Shown: positions 1 through 9,362, counted from the stretch's first letter. The stretch is 64,000 nt of DNA from Aeromonas bestiarum (GCF_000819745.1 NZ_CDDA01000008.1:154096-218095), one strand, 5' to 3'. Translations and numbers: made by a program. The notes: a model not told the origin generated them from the sequence alone.

Positions 1-130
1 GCAGCGGGCTGCCTGCGAGAGTCAGCAGCAGGGTGCTGAGCAGGCCTGTGCCCAGACAGCATGCCCAACTCACTGGGTCCCAGAATGCAATGGTCTCTGC
101 CGTCTTGTGATCTGTCATACGCAAACTCAT
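1..130 (-). CDS. Partial membrane protein, N-terminus only (product unknown)
   Basis: An open frame runs from an ATG at 130 to the window edge without a stop (43 codons visible). The start is MSLRMTDHK; after about 20 residues comes a hydrophobic stretch rich in Leu (ACCLGTGLLSTLLLTLAGS) that could be a first transmembrane segment. The upstream CAGGG is only a weak ribosome site. I do not recognise the family. The rest of the gene lies outside the window, so both its reality and its function are uncertain. Confidence 0.35.
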   Translation of the reverse strand, partial: MSLRMTDHKTAETIAFWDPVSWACCLGTGLLSTLLLTLAGSPL

Positions 131-387
131 CCCTGCACGTGAGTCGGGGCGGGAACAAGCTGCTATCCCACTGGTGACAGAGAGGATGATCCACGCCCGA
201 ACCCGTTAGTTACAAATGGCTCAGTAAGGTTAGCGCAAAAAAATAACTTGGTTACAAATCGGTCCTGTTCGGGGGGATCTACTGATAAAACTGGAATATG
301 GAGGCTGCAGACGGGGCTCTGGCTAGACGAGAGCGCGGTGAAGTGGCGGATAACGAAGCGTGGGGATAGCGCGGAGGCAAGCGCAGA

Positions 388-416
388 CAAAAAGGAGCCT
401 GATGAACCAGGCTCCT
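388..416 (-). terminator. Rho-independent terminator of the ketoacyl-ACP synthase III gene
   Basis: A 9-bp perfect stem (AGGAGCCTG / CAGGCTCCT, loop 6) begins 9 bases past the minus-strand stop codon and is followed on the minus transcript by a run of five U. Confidence 0.85.
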
Positions 417-424
417 GATGAGGA

Positions 425-1513
425 TTAGGCCTCGTTGGCGTGGGCCTTCTGGCACCCTTCGACCGCATGGGCAATCAGCTCAAGCGCGCTCTTGTCGCAC
501 GGGGGCAGTTCGGCATCGCATGAGTTGATAGGGGTGACGCGATCGCCCCACTTGATGATGGCCGCGCCCCAGGTCAGACCGGCACCGAAGGCGGCGGTCA
601 GCAGATAGGAGTTCGGCTTGACGCGGCCCTGCTCCAGCGCCTCGCACAGGGCGATGGGCACGGTAGCGGCGGAGGTGTTGCCGTAGTTTTCGATGTTGAC
701 CATCACCTTCTCCATGGGCGCGTTCATGCGCTTGGCCAGGGTTTCGATGATGCGAATATTGGCCTGGTGCGGCACTATGAGATCGACCTGCTCCGGGGTG
801 ATGCCGGCCTGGCTCAGCACTGTGCCTGTGGCTTCACCCATGCCGCGCACGGCGCGCTTGAAGATCTCCGGGCCTTCGAAGTTGAAGGTGAAGAGCCCAT
901 CCACATCGGCAAAACGCACCCGATCGGTACCAAAGTTCGGGACGTGCAGTATCTCCCGCGCTTCGCTGTCACAGCCGAGCTTGTTGGCGATAAGGCCGCA
1001 CTCCTGCTCGCTCGCTTCTATCACCACGGCCCCGGCGCCATCGCCAAACAGCACTGCGGTATCGCGGCGCGCCCAGTCCAGCAGATAGGTCAGGCGCTCG
1101 GCACCTATCACCAGCACCTTCTTCATCATGCCGGTCTGTACCAGGGAGGTGGCGACGGAGAGGGAGTAGACAAACCCGGTACAGGCGGCGTTGAGGTCGA
1201 ACACGGCGGCGTTGACGGCACCGAGCTTCTTTTGCACCGCAGAGGCGGCATTGGGCAGCAGGTTATCCGGAGTCGCGGTCGCCAGTATGATGCCATCGAG
1301 ATCGCTCGCTTCCAGGCCCGCACAGGCCAGGGCGCGGCGACCGGCCAGGGTGGCGAGATCCGAGGTGCTGACGTGGGAGATCCGGCGGGCCTTGATACCG
1401 GTACGCGGATAGATCCATTCATCCGACGTATCCATGATGGTGCTGAGGTCATCGTTGGTCAGCACTGAGGGGGGCAGACATTTGCCCCAACCGGTGATAT
1501 TGGCGTATTTCAT
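425..1513 (-). CDS. Ketoacyl-ACP synthase III family protein (FabH-like)
   Basis: A 362-residue condensing enzyme of the KAS III/thiolase fold, which would join an acyl-CoA or other acyl donor to malonyl-ACP in the cytosol. The catalytic triad is intact: Cys111 in NAACTGF, His249 in VPHQAN and Asn279 in NYGNTS. It is longer than housekeeping FabH (about 317 residues) because of a C-terminal tail containing several Cys. The start MKYANITGW is preferred over a frame extending about 97 codons upstream because the family begins here and GGTAAC lies just upstream. It stands alone, with no acpP, fabD or fabG beside it, and is divergent from a LysR gene. I infer a specialised role (stress or secondary fatty-acid initiation) rather than the essential fabH. 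It ends in a strong terminator. Confidence 0.88.
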   Translation of the reverse strand: MKYANITGWGKCLPPSVLTNDDLSTIMDTSDEWIYPRTGIKARRISHVSTSDLATLAGRRALACAGLEASDLDGIILATATPDNLLPNAASAVQKKLGAVNAAVFDLNAACTGFVYSLSVATSLVQTGMMKKVLVIGAERLTYLLDWARRDTAVLFGDGAGAVVIEASEQECGLIANKLGCDSEAREILHVPNFGTDRVRFADVDGLFTFNFEGPEIFKRAVRGMGEATGTVLSQAGITPEQVDLIVPHQANIRIIETLAKRMNAPMEKVMVNIENYGNTSAATVPIALCEALEQGRVKPNSYLLTAAFGAGLTWGAAIIKWGDRVTPINSCDAELPPCDKSALELIAHAVEGCQKAHANEA

Positions 1514-1717
1514 CTTGTTACCGCTTCTCAAAGTGGATCGCCCGCGGGCGGAAAATCGCGCAATTATGCCGCACGGAGCAACCACTGTCATCTTGTGGTC
1601 ATGGTTATCTGGCAGGGAAGAGGCGTAAAACCGCCGAAAATAGCGGGAAATTTTGCTTAAAATCGAGGACTCGCCTGCCCTAAGATAGGGCTTTCCACCA
1701 TCCAACGGGGCCGCCCC

Positions 1718-2659
1718 TTGCACAAAGCCAACCTCAACCTGCTGCCGACCCTCAAGGTGCTGCTGGAGACCCGCAACATCAGCCGGGCGGCCGAGTTGCT
1801 GCACCTGAGCCAGCCCTCCATCAGCAAGCAGCTAAGCCAGCTGCGCAGCGAGTTTGGCGACGACTTGCTGGTGCGGGAGGGGCAGCGCTGGCTGCTGACG
1901 CCACGGGCCGAGACGCTGGCGGCGGCATTGGCGGATTCCCTCGGTGCGCTGGATCGGCTCTACGAGGCACCGGGTTTCGACCCCGGTCGCTGCGAGCGGG
2001 TGTTTCGGCTTGCCTCGTCCGATTATGTGGCCCAGCACATCCTGCCCGATATCTGCGCCGCGCTGGCCAAAGAGGCGCCGCTTGCTGCGCTGGAGTACAG
2101 CCTGTGGGACAAGCGCCAGCTGCCCCAGCTGTGGCAATCCGAGCTGGATCTGGTCTCCACCATCACGGAGCTGGTGCCGGAGCAGATCCGTGGCCTGCAT
2201 CAGGGGGAGGACAGGCTGGTGGTGCTGATGGGCCGTCATCACCCCTTGGCGGGCAAGCCACTCAGTCTGGATGACTACCTCGCCTGGCCCCATCTGCAGG
2301 TGAGCGGTGGTGGTGACAAGGACAGCCCGGTGGAGCAGGTGCTGGCGCCGCAGGGACTTAACCGGCGCTGGTTTGCCAGGGTGCCCTTCTTTCAGGCCGC
2401 GGTGGAGGTGTTGCTGCGCACCGACTGTTTGATGACCACCCCGGCCCATATCGCCTGGCAGCTCTCCCGCGAGCAGGATCTCGCCTTTTGTGATCTGCCG
2501 TTTGCCACCCGCACCCAGCAGTATCATCTGCTGTGGCACCAGCGCCATCATCAGGATCCGGCTCACAAATGGTTTCGCGAGCTGGCCTATCCCTTCTTGC
2601 GCGAACACCTGCAGCGCACGGTCGCCGAGAGCCGCAAGCTGTTGGCTGGCGTCCGCTAG
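1718..2659 (+). CDS. LysR-family transcriptional regulator
   Basis: A 313-residue LysR-type regulator. Residues 1-65 form the winged helix-turn-helix ([20 protein letters not shown], then SKQLSQLR); a LysR_substrate effector domain follows. The start is a TTG at 1718 preceded by AACGGGG; no ATG fits the conserved N-terminus. It is divergent from the KAS III gene (204-bp gap) and 129 bp upstream of a LysE-type exporter in the same direction. LysR regulators often control a neighbouring exporter or a divergent gene, so either neighbour could be the target; the ligand cannot be read from sequence. Confidence 0.9.
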   Translation: MHKANLNLLPTLKVLLETRNISRAAELLHLSQPSISKQLSQLRSEFGDDLLVREGQRWLLTPRAETLAAALADSLGALDRLYEAPGFDPGRCERVFRLASSDYVAQHILPDICAALAKEAPLAALEYSLWDKRQLPQLWQSELDLVSTITELVPEQIRGLHQGEDRLVVLMGRHHPLAGKPLSLDDYLAWPHLQVSGGGDKDSPVEQVLAPQGLNRRWFARVPFFQAAVEVLLRTDCLMTTPAHIAWQLSREQDLAFCDLPFATRTQQYHLLWHQRHHQDPAHKWFRELAYPFLREHLQRTVAESRKLLAGVR

Positions 2660-2788
2660 CCGCAGTCGGTTGTGCCAGCCTATAGCCGTTGGCTATGGGA
2701 TCTATTCATAACTTTCACTTCTGGCATAACTGGCCGCCCCTTACCCTGAGATCCGCTGCTGATATTCGGCTTACAGGTAGGGAAAAAT

Positions 2789-3397
2789 ATGGAATTGACG
2801 AGTTGGCTGGCACTGGCCGCAATCTGCGTGATGGGGGCCATCAGCCCGGGGCCGAGTCTGGCGCTGATCATCCGCAATACGGTGCAGGGGGGGCAGGGTC
2901 ACGGGGTGGCAACCGCGCTGGGTCACGGCCTTGGCGTTGGCATCTATGCACTGATTACCGCACTGGGGCTCTCCGTGCTGATCACCCAGACACCGCTGCT
3001 GTTTGATCTGATCCGTTACGGCGGCGCCGCGTTTCTCGCCTGGCTCGGCATCAAGGCGCTGCTTGCCAGGCCCGCCTGCGAGTCGGCCGAGGAGGTGGTC
3101 CACCAGTTGCGTGGTCGTCAGGGTGCCTTTGAAGGCTTTATGGTCGCCTTTCTCAATCCCCAGCTTGCCATCTTCTTTATCGCCCTGTTCAGCCAGTTCG
3201 TACGGGCTGATACCGGCTGGAACGAAGGGGGGATCATGATGCTCACCGCAGGTGGCATAGATGCGCTCTGGTACGTGCTGGTGGCGCTGGCGCTCTCCCG
3301 CGGTCCAGTTCTTGCGTGGCTCAAAGCCAAATCCTTCGTGATCGACAAGGTGAGTGGTCTGGTGCTGCTTGGATTGGCCTTGAAGGTGGTGCTTTAA
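2789..3397 (+). CDS. LysE/RhtB-family amino-acid exporter
   Basis: A 202-residue inner-membrane protein with the LysE/RhtB layout of about six hydrophobic segments. The family signature PGPSLALIIRNT(V) lies at residues about 20-32, and FLNPQLAIFFIALF is the conserved mid-protein motif. Family members export amino acids or homoserine lactone using proton motive force; the substrate here is unknown. The start ATG follows GTAGGGAAAAAT. The last 29 codons are repeated, with silent differences, 22 bp after the stop codon (see 3420-3506), suggesting that this gene has recombined with a paralogue. Confidence 0.9.
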   Translation: MELTSWLALAAICVMGAISPGPSLALIIRNTVQGGQGHGVATALGHGLGVGIYALITALGLSVLITQTPLLFDLIRYGGAAFLAWLGIKALLARPACESAEEVVHQLRGRQGAFEGFMVAFLNPQLAIFFIALFSQFVRADTGWNEGGIMMLTAGGIDALWYVLVALALSRGPVLAWLKAKSFVIDKVSGLVLLGLALKVVL

Positions 3398-3419
3398 TCC
3401 TCCCGTGGATGATCTGCTA

Positions 3420-3506
3420 CTGGCCTGGCTCAAAGCCAAATCCTTTGTGATCGACAAGGTGAGCGGTCTGGTGCTGCTGGGGCTGGCGCTCAAGGTAGTG
3501 TTCTGA
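3420..3506 (+). pseudogene. Orphan second copy of the LysE 3' end
   Basis: These 87 bases encode LAWLKAKSFVIDKVSGLVLL followed by GLALKVVF and a stop, matching the last 29 codons of the upstream gene (3311-3397). I count 14 mismatches in 87 positions. All coding differences are synonymous except the last residue (Leu to Phe), and the stop differs (TAA/TGA). No start codon or upstream homology accompanies it, so it cannot be a gene on its own. It looks like the remaining tail of a paralogue or older allele. Confidence 0.8.
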
Positions 3507-3696
3507 GGTTCGCTTGTCAGCGGCTCGCGCCATGAGGGCAGGGCCGCTGAACGTATACCCGGCTCCACGGGCGGGACTGCGATCTCCGGACTTTTAATCC
3601 TGTATCTTGCGGTGATCTTAAGCGGGATCAAGGCAAGCAAAGGGCGACTGACCTAGAGTGACGGGCATTTTCTGTCTGCCGATAGACTCAGAGACC

Positions 3697-5553
3697 ATGC
3701 ACCCACAGACCCATAGTCACGCGCTGAACCGCCTCGAACTGCTGGCGCCAGCCAAGAACCTCGCCTACGGCATCGAAGCCATCAACCATGGCGCCGATGC
3801 CGTCTACATGGGCGGCCCCGCCTTTGGTGCCCGCAGTGCGGCGGGCAACTCCCTCGACGATATCGAAGCGCTGGCGCGCCACGCCCACCGTTTCGGCGCC
3901 CAGGTCTTCGTTGCCTTCAACACCTTGCTGCACGACAGCGAGCTGGAGCAGGCCCGGCGCCTGACCCACCAGATTTATGAAGCGGGGGCCGATGCGCTCA
4001 TAGTGCAGGACATGGGGCTGCTGGCACTGGACTTGCCCCCCATAGCGCTGCACGCCAGCACCCAGACCGACAACCGCACGCCAGAGAAGGTGAAGTTTCT
4101 GCAGGATGTGGGCTTCTCCCAGGTGGTGCTGGCGCGCGAGCTCTCCTTGGCACAGATCCGCGAAATAAGCGCGGCGACCAAGGTGCAGCTGGAGTTCTTT
4201 ATCCACGGCGCGCTCTGCGTCTCCTACAGCGGTCAGTGCAACATCAGCCATGCCCGCACCGGCCGCAGCGCCAATCGCGGCGAGTGTGCCCAGCTCTGCC
4301 GCTTGCCCTGCTCGCTGCAAAAGCCGGACGGCGAAGTGCTGGTGGAGGACAGTCACCTGCTCTCCTTGAAAGACATGGATCAGACCGACAACCTGGAGGC
4401 GCTGATCGCGGCGGGCATTCGCTCGTTCAAGATCGAGGGACGCCTCAAGGGGCTGGATTATGTCAAGAACGTCACCGCCTGGTATCGCCAGAAGCTCGAC
4501 GCCATTCTGGATCGCCGCTCCGATCTGGTGGCCGCCTCGGCGGGGCGTTGCAGCTACAGCTTCGAGCCGGATCCGAAAAAGAGCTTCAACCGTGGCTCAA
4601 CCGACTACTTCCTCAATGGCCGCCAGCAGGGGATCGACTCCACCCTAAGCCCGAAATACGTGGGCGAACCGCTGGGCCGCGTCACCAAGGTGACCCGCGA
4701 TGGCATAGAAATCGACGGCAAGCCCGTCACCCTCAACAACGGCGACGGCCTCGGCTTTTTCAAGCCTAACAAGGAGCTGGTGGGGATGCGCCTCAACAAG
4801 GTGGAAGGCAAGCAGTTACTCCTGTCGGAGCGTATGCCGGGCTTGACGGTGGGCACAGAAATCTACCGCAACCACGATCAGGCATTCAGCAAGATGCTGG
4901 AAAAGGCCAGCGCGGATCGCCGCATCCGGGTCGATATGCAGCTCTGTGAGTGCGATGAGGGATTGCGCCTCACGCTCACCGACGAGCAGGGCATCAGCGC
5001 CGCGGTGACGCTGCCTTGTGACAAGCAGCCTGCCGACAATCCGGAGCGGGCGCTGCAACAGGCGCGCGACCAGCTTGGCAAACTCGGCAATACCCTGTTT
5101 GTGGCCCGCAAGATTGAGTTGGCAGTAACGAGGCCGCTATTCATTGCGGCATCACAGCTCAACGGGCTGCGCCGGGACGGCATAGCCGCGCTGGAGGCGG
5201 CGCGCGTGGCCAGCTACCAGCGCCCCGAGCGGCGCATAGCCCTGCGCGATGTCAGCTATCCCCAGCACCGCCTTTCCTACCTTGGCAACGTGCTGAACTC
5301 GGCCGCCGAGCAGTTTTTCCGCGAGCACGGGGTGGAACGCATCGCCCCCGCCTATGAGGCGAACAAGGATGAGGGGGAAGTGGTGCTGATGACAACGAAA
5401 CACTGCATCCGCTACAGCCAGAACCTCTGCCCGAAAGAGGTGCCCGGTCTCAAGGCCGAGCCGCTGGAATTGAAGATGGGCAAGGACATCTTCCGGCTGC
5501 GCTTTGATTGCAACCGCTGCGAAATGCAGGTGATGGGGAGCCTCAAGCGTTAA
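3697..5553 (+). CDS. rlhA: 23S rRNA C2501 5-hydroxylation protein RlhA (peptidase U32 family)
   Basis: A 618-residue U32 family protein. N-terminal LELLAPAKN and YMGGPAFGARSAAGN, then the U32 signature FIHGALCVSYSGQC with its iron-sulfur-type cysteines (ECAQLCRLPC), are followed by the long C-terminal DUF3656 region ending in CIRYSQNLCPKE and FDCNRCEMQV. This two-part architecture and length match E. coli YdcP/RlhA, which forms 5-hydroxycytidine at C2501 of 23S rRNA, and not the shorter tRNA hydroxylase TrhP (YegQ). An upstream GTG at 3658 would add 13 residues, but the ATG at 3697 places the conserved start correctly. It is transcribed alone. Confidence 0.88.
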   Translation: MHPQTHSHALNRLELLAPAKNLAYGIEAINHGADAVYMGGPAFGARSAAGNSLDDIEALARHAHRFGAQVFVAFNTLLHDSELEQARRLTHQIYEAGADALIVQDMGLLALDLPPIALHASTQTDNRTPEKVKFLQDVGFSQVVLARELSLAQIREISAATKVQLEFFIHGALCVSYSGQCNISHARTGRSANRGECAQLCRLPCSLQKPDGEVLVEDSHLLSLKDMDQTDNLEALIAAGIRSFKIEGRLKGLDYVKNVTAWYRQKLDAILDRRSDLVAASAGRCSYSFEPDPKKSFNRGSTDYFLNGRQQGIDSTLSPKYVGEPLGRVTKVTRDGIEIDGKPVTLNNGDGLGFFKPNKELVGMRLNKVEGKQLLLSERMPGLTVGTEIYRNHDQAFSKMLEKASADRRIRVDMQLCECDEGLRLTLTDEQGISAAVTLPCDKQPADNPERALQQARDQLGKLGNTLFVARKIELAVTRPLFIAASQLNGLRRDGIAALEAARVASYQRPERRIALRDVSYPQHRLSYLGNVLNSAAEQFFREHGVERIAPAYEANKDEGEVVLMTTKHCIRYSQNLCPKEVPGLKAEPLELKMGKDIFRLRFDCNRCEMQVMGSLKR

Positions 5554-5702
5554 TGACCTCTGCGGCCCCTTTCCGGGCATAGGGCGGCCGCGGATTCGAT
5601 GGCAGTATAGGGAGGATAGAGAGGGAGCTTGCCCGAGCACGTATATCCCGCCGGGATAAGCAAATGCCCTCGGGATCTCCGTGAGTAGACAAAGGAACTG
5701 TC

Positions 5703-6032
5703 ATGAAAATCAATGCATTGCCGTTTTGCACGACCCACTGGGCCGATATAGCGCCGACCGAGCACAAGGGGGAAACCGGCGTCGCCCGCTGGCATACCCA
5801 GAGCTTTGGCGAGCTGCGGGTGCGGATGGTGGAGTACTCCCCTGGCTATCTGGCGGATCACTGGTGCAGCAAGGGGCATGTCCTGTTGTGCATCGAGGGG
5901 GAGCTGCACACCGAGTTGCAGGATGGCCGCGTCTTCACCCTGACGGCGGGCATGAGCTATCAGGTGGCCGACAACGCCGAGCCCCATAGATCCTTCACCG
6001 AACAGGGCGCCAGGCTCTTTATCGTCGACTGA
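5703..6032 (+). CDS. Small cupin-fold protein, DHCW-motif type
   Basis: A 109-residue single-domain cupin. It has YSPGYLADHWCSKGHVLLCIEGEL, where DHWC corresponds to the DHCW-motif family name, and a second cupin segment FTLTAGMSYQVAD. The ribosome site AAAGGAAC is well placed. The protein is cytosolic and its function is unknown; the family may bind a metal or small ligand. It is followed 39 bases later by a DUF1272 gene in the same direction, and the two are probably co-transcribed. Confidence 0.8.
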   Translation: MKINALPFCTTHWADIAPTEHKGETGVARWHTQSFGELRVRMVEYSPGYLADHWCSKGHVLLCIEGELHTELQDGRVFTLTAGMSYQVADNAEPHRSFTEQGARLFIVD

Positions 6033-6071
6033 GCCGTTCACCTTCTTTTGCTGCCACCGAGGCCAACCACC

Positions 6072-6317
6072 ATGCTCGAACTCAGACCCAACTGTGAATG
6101 CTGTGACCAGGATCTGCCCGCCGACACGGGTCTTGCCTATATCTGCTCCTTCGAGTGCACCTTCTGCGCCGATTGCAGCGAGCACTATTTGCAACTGATT
6201 TGCCCCAATTGTGGCGGTGAACTGGTCAGGCGTCCCCGTCGCCCCACGGCCAAGCTGGCGGCCAATCCTGCCTCCATCAAGCGTGTCTTCAATCCGGCCC
6301 TGAAAAACCAGCCTTAA
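6072..6317 (+). CDS. DUF1272 zinc-ribbon-like protein
   Basis: An 81-residue protein of the DUF1272 family. It carries paired cysteines (CECCDQDL, CSFECTFCADC and CPNCGGEL) that would make two zinc-binding knuckles. The tail is basic (RRPRRPTAK). ATG 6072 is chosen because GAGG lies 10 bases upstream and LELRPNCECC is the usual family start; a TTG at 6048 would add 8 residues. The function is unknown; nucleic-acid or protein binding is plausible. Confidence 0.8.
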   Translation: MLELRPNCECCDQDLPADTGLAYICSFECTFCADCSEHYLQLICPNCGGELVRRPRRPTAKLAANPASIKRVFNPALKNQP

Positions 6318-6502
6318 GAAAAAGGAGTGGCAGTTCGAGCATCCGGTGCTGACGGTCGTGGCTGCATGCCCGGGCCTTGTGCTTGTCTCTTCTTCCCGCA
6401 TGGGAGAAGGGGGGGGTCAATACGAAGGGAGCGGCTGGGTGTCTGCAATGTCTCTTTACGAACGCTTGATGAGGCTTGGCTAATCAAGCCTGCCTTGCTG
6501 TG

Positions 6503-6524
6503 CCGGTGGGCGAGTGCCCACCGG
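6503..6524. terminator. Hairpin between convergent genes
   Basis: A perfect 9-bp stem (CCGGTGGGC / GCCCACCGG, 4-base loop) lies between the DUF1272 gene and the convergent cupin gene. There is no T-run on either side, so termination is an inference from position. Confidence 0.45.
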
Positions 6525-6563
6525 TAGATTCGGTTGCAACCATGGTAAGTTGCCAACGACACA

Positions 6564-6938
6564 CTATGGCTTGGCGAATTGATCGGCGCTGAGCACCTCG
6601 ATGCCAACGAAGGGTTGCTCGCCCTCGACCCAGGCATCGTGCCCCGGCGGTATGGTGTAGGACTCGCCGGCGTTGATGGTCTTGAGGGTGCCGTCCGTCA
6701 GGCGGACAGTGAGCGCCCCCGAGACGGCGTAACCCACGTGCGAGAGCTGGCATTGCTCCGTCTTGACGACAGGTTTGATGCAGTCAGACCAGCGCCAGCC
6801 GGGGGCAAAGTTGAACCGCCCTATGGTGTAGCCATTGAGTTTAACGACCTCGACCCGGGTCTTGTCGGGAGTGCGCACCTCGTCGGGGGCGCCGTGGGAC
6901 CTCACCTGGAATTGAGTGACCGTGACTGGAGTGGACAT
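6564..6938 (-). CDS. Cupin domain-containing protein
   Basis: A 124-residue single-domain cupin. Motif 1 is around SHVGYAVSGALTVRLTDG and motif 2 is INAGESYTIPPGHDAWVEG. ATG 6938 is preceded by a strong AGGAGA, so the longer frame that begins further upstream is rejected. The protein is probably cytosolic. It is not obviously related to the DHCW cupin 0.5 kb away. No catalytic assignment is possible from sequence. Confidence 0.8.
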   Translation of the reverse strand: MSTPVTVTQFQVRSHGAPDEVRTPDKTRVEVVKLNGYTIGRFNFAPGWRWSDCIKPVVKTEQCQLSHVGYAVSGALTVRLTDGTLKTINAGESYTIPPGHDAWVEGEQPFVGIEVLSADQFAKP

Positions 6939-7318
6939 GTTTTCTCCTCGTTTCAAACGGATTGCAGCCGATGGCTGCGATCGGATCGCCAGGAAACACG
7001 CCGTGATCTCGATAGTCAGCAAGCTGCCAACGCGCAGCGTCATCCCGGTCTTCGAAGTATTCGCCCAAACTCCCGTCGGCGCTCTGGTTTGCTGCCGTTA
7101 TGGGCAAGTTTTCACCCCATGTCAGGCGCGCGCTGCACTGGAACGGCCAGCCTTGCCGGGTCTATCGAAAAACATGGTTGTTATTCAATAGCTTGGCTGA
7201 TGAGGGCGAGATGAGCTGGCATTGGGTTACGTCTGGCGCCGAGTGTGACCAGGGCCTTCCTGGCAGGGCAAACGGCAAGGGTTGGGCTGCCCCTGGCGTG
7301 GCGGCAGGGATCCTGGGC
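6939..7318. other. 380-bp stretch without a supported gene
   Basis: This lies between the cupin start and the end of ogt, both on the minus strand. The frames that cross it lack ribosome sites and family resemblance. It must hold the cupin promoter, but I see no clear hairpin, repeat or operator in it. Confidence 0.5.
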
Positions 7319-7795
7319 TCAGAGCGCGATCCCCTCGAGGCGCAGCAGTACCTGCTTGATGGGCAATCCCCCCGCATAGCCGGTCAGGCTGCCGTTTTGG
7401 CCGATCACGCGATGGCACGGCACTATGATCGACAGCGGATTGCGGCCGTTCGCGGCGCCGACCGCACGGCTCGCACTCGGTTTGCCGATGACGCGGGCAA
7501 TCTCGCCGTAGCTGCGGGTCTCGCCATAGGGGATATCGCACAGCGCCTGCCAAACCGTTTGCTGAAAAGCCGTACCATTGGCGGCGAGCGGCAGCGTGAA
7601 GCGCTGCAGGCGCCCGGCGAAATAGGCGTCAAACTCGGCAAGATAGGGGGCGAGCGCCTTACCGTCTTGCTGCCAGCCGCTCATGTCGGGCAGCGCCCGC
7701 AGGCCTGCCACAAAGTCCACGTGTACCAGGCCGCGCGCGTTGATGGCGACCAGCAGTTCGCCGCAGCTCGTTGGCAGCATGTCATAGCGGATCAT
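7319..7795 (-). CDS. ogt: Methylated-DNA--[protein]-cysteine S-methyltransferase
   Basis: A 158-residue suicide repair protein that removes methyl groups from O6-methylguanine and O4-methylthymine in DNA. The acceptor Cys127 sits in IVPCHRVIG; RAVGAANGRNP and IPYGETRSYGEIA are the usual DNA-binding helix region. Its start overlaps the end of the upstream Ada-AlkA fusion by 14 bases, so the two are translationally coupled. Together they supply the methyltransferase activity that classical Ada carries at its own C-terminus. Confidence 0.95.
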   Translation of the reverse strand: MIRYDMLPTSCGELLVAINARGLVHVDFVAGLRALPDMSGWQQDGKALAPYLAEFDAYFAGRLQRFTLPLAANGTAFQQTVWQALCDIPYGETRSYGEIARVIGKPSASRAVGAANGRNPLSIIVPCHRVIGQNGSLTGYAGGLPIKQVLLRLEGIAL

Positions 7796-9362
7796 GGGTT
7801 ATCTCCTCGTCATGGCTTTGGGGCGCCTTGCTCCCCGTGGTGGGTGACACCAGGTTTGCGATGGCACTCGCTGTGGTAGTCAATGGCTGCTTGATCAGCA
7901 GGGCCGGTTGTTCGCTCATGGCGTGCCACAGCCAGCTCGCGGCATAGCCGCGCCACGGTTGCCACGCCGCGCTTTGCGCCAGCACCTCCTTCACCGGCAG
8001 CTTGTCGCCGCCCCCCAGCGCCTTTTGCAGCACGAGATCGGAGGCGGGGAAGGCGTCGGGATCCTGCCCGCAGCGCAGCCGCCAGTAAGCGACCGTCCAG
8101 GGACCTATGCCCGGCAAGGCCAGCAGTTGCTCGTCGCTGGCCGTGGTCAGGGAAAGCGCACCGCTTGCGAGCGCGGCGGCGAGCCCCTGCAGCGTGCGAA
8201 TACGGCTGCTGGGCATGCCGATGCCGTCGAGATCCAGTGTGCAGAGCTGCGCCGGAGTGGGCAGCTGCGCCACCCCGAACTGCGCCTCGTTACGCGCCAC
8301 CAGTCGCCCCATGATGGTGATGGCGCCCTTGACCGACACCTGCTGGCCAACGATGGCGCGCAGCATCACCTCGTACTCATCCCAGCCGGCGGGCAAGCGC
8401 ACCCCGGGCCAGCGCGTCTGCAGGCGCGCCAGCAGCGGATCCTGCCCGAGCCGCTCACCGATGCGCTGCATGTCGGCGTCGAGATCCCACATGCGGCGCA
8501 CGCGATACAAGAGATCAGGCAGCGCCGCGGGCGGCAGATCATGCACAGTAAGCCTGATGCTATGGCCCTTGCCCTGCTCGATGCGGATCCAGCCCGCGTG
8601 ATCGCCGACGCTATGGCGCCGCTCGTACGCATCGCCATCGACCCGCTCCAGCCCGGGGATGGCCCGCAGCCGGTAAAACGCCAGCATGGCCGCCACGTCA
8701 TAAGGCGGGCGATAGGACAGTTGCAGCGTGAGCGCCGCGCCGCTCTCGGTGACGTCGGCCCTTCCTTCACGCTGGCGCAGCGCCCGGGGCGCCAGGTCAT
8801 ACGCCTGGCTCCAGGCATCGTTGAAGCGGCGAATGCTCGCAAAGCCCGCCGCAAACGCTATGTCCGTGATGGGCAGTGCAGTTTCGGTCAGCAGCCGTTT
8901 CGCGAGCAGCAGCCGGCGCGTCTGCTCCACCTGTTTCGGTGACGCACCGAGGTGCTGCTCGAATTGGCGGCGCAGCGTGCGCTCGCTTATTCCGGCCTCT
9001 GCCGCCAGTGCGGCGAGCGAGCCGTCCGCCAGCTCGCCGCGATCGATCCGCGCCAGCAAACGGGCGAGTTCGGGCGGCAGATCGCCGCGTGCTGCGGGGG
9101 CCAGCTCGGGGCGACAGCGCAGACACGGGCGCAGGCCATGTTGCTCGGCCGCGGCAGCGCTTTGGAAGTAGCGCACGTTGTGCTCGTGCGGTGGCCGCGC
9201 GGGGCAGACGGGGCGGCAGTAGATGCCGGTGGAGAGCACGCCGGTAAAGAAGCGGCCATCGAAACGCGCATCGCGGGCGAGCCGGGCGGCGTGGCATTGC
9301 TCGCGGTTGAGGCTCGGGATCCCCTCATCCTGGTGGTGGTCACTGGCTGGTGGCGAGTTCAT
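7782..9362 (-). CDS. Ada-AlkA fusion: methylphosphotriester-sensing AraC regulator plus 3-methyladenine DNA glycosylase
   Basis: A 526-residue multidomain protein. Residues about 15-90 are the Ada zinc domain, with all four ligands visible (Cys49, Cys53, Cys80, Cys83); in E. coli Ada the first of these accepts the methyl group. An AraC helix-turn-helix follows (about 100-200, with ISERTLRRQFEQHLG), then AlkA_N and an HhH-GPD glycosylase (LPGIGPWTVAYW, with the catalytic Asp in FPASDLV). It lacks the C-terminal O6-methylguanine domain, which is supplied by ogt immediately downstream. The ATG at 9362 has GGAG and AGGA upstream; an ATG at 9389 would add nine residues but has no ribosome site. 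It probably activates its own operon after alkylation damage. Confidence 0.92.
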   Translation of the reverse strand: MNSPPASDHHQDEGIPSLNREQCHAARLARDARFDGRFFTGVLSTGIYCRPVCPARPPHEHNVRYFQSAAAAEQHGLRPCLRCRPELAPAARGDLPPELARLLARIDRGELADGSLAALAAEAGISERTLRRQFEQHLGASPKQVEQTRRLLLAKRLLTETALPITDIAFAAGFASIRRFNDAWSQAYDLAPRALRQREGRADVTESGAALTLQLSYRPPYDVAAMLAFYRLRAIPGLERVDGDAYERRHSVGDHAGWIRIEQGKGHSIRLTVHDLPPAALPDLLYRVRRMWDLDADMQRIGERLGQDPLLARLQTRWPGVRLPAGWDEYEVMLRAIVGQQVSVKGAITIMGRLVARNEAQFGVAQLPTPAQLCTLDLDGIGMPSSRIRTLQGLAAALASGALSLTTASDEQLLALPGIGPWTVAYWRLRCGQDPDAFPASDLVLQKALGGGDKLPVKEVLAQSAAWQPWRGYAASWLWHAMSEQPALLIKQPLTTTASAIANLVSPTTGSKAPQSHDEEITHDPL

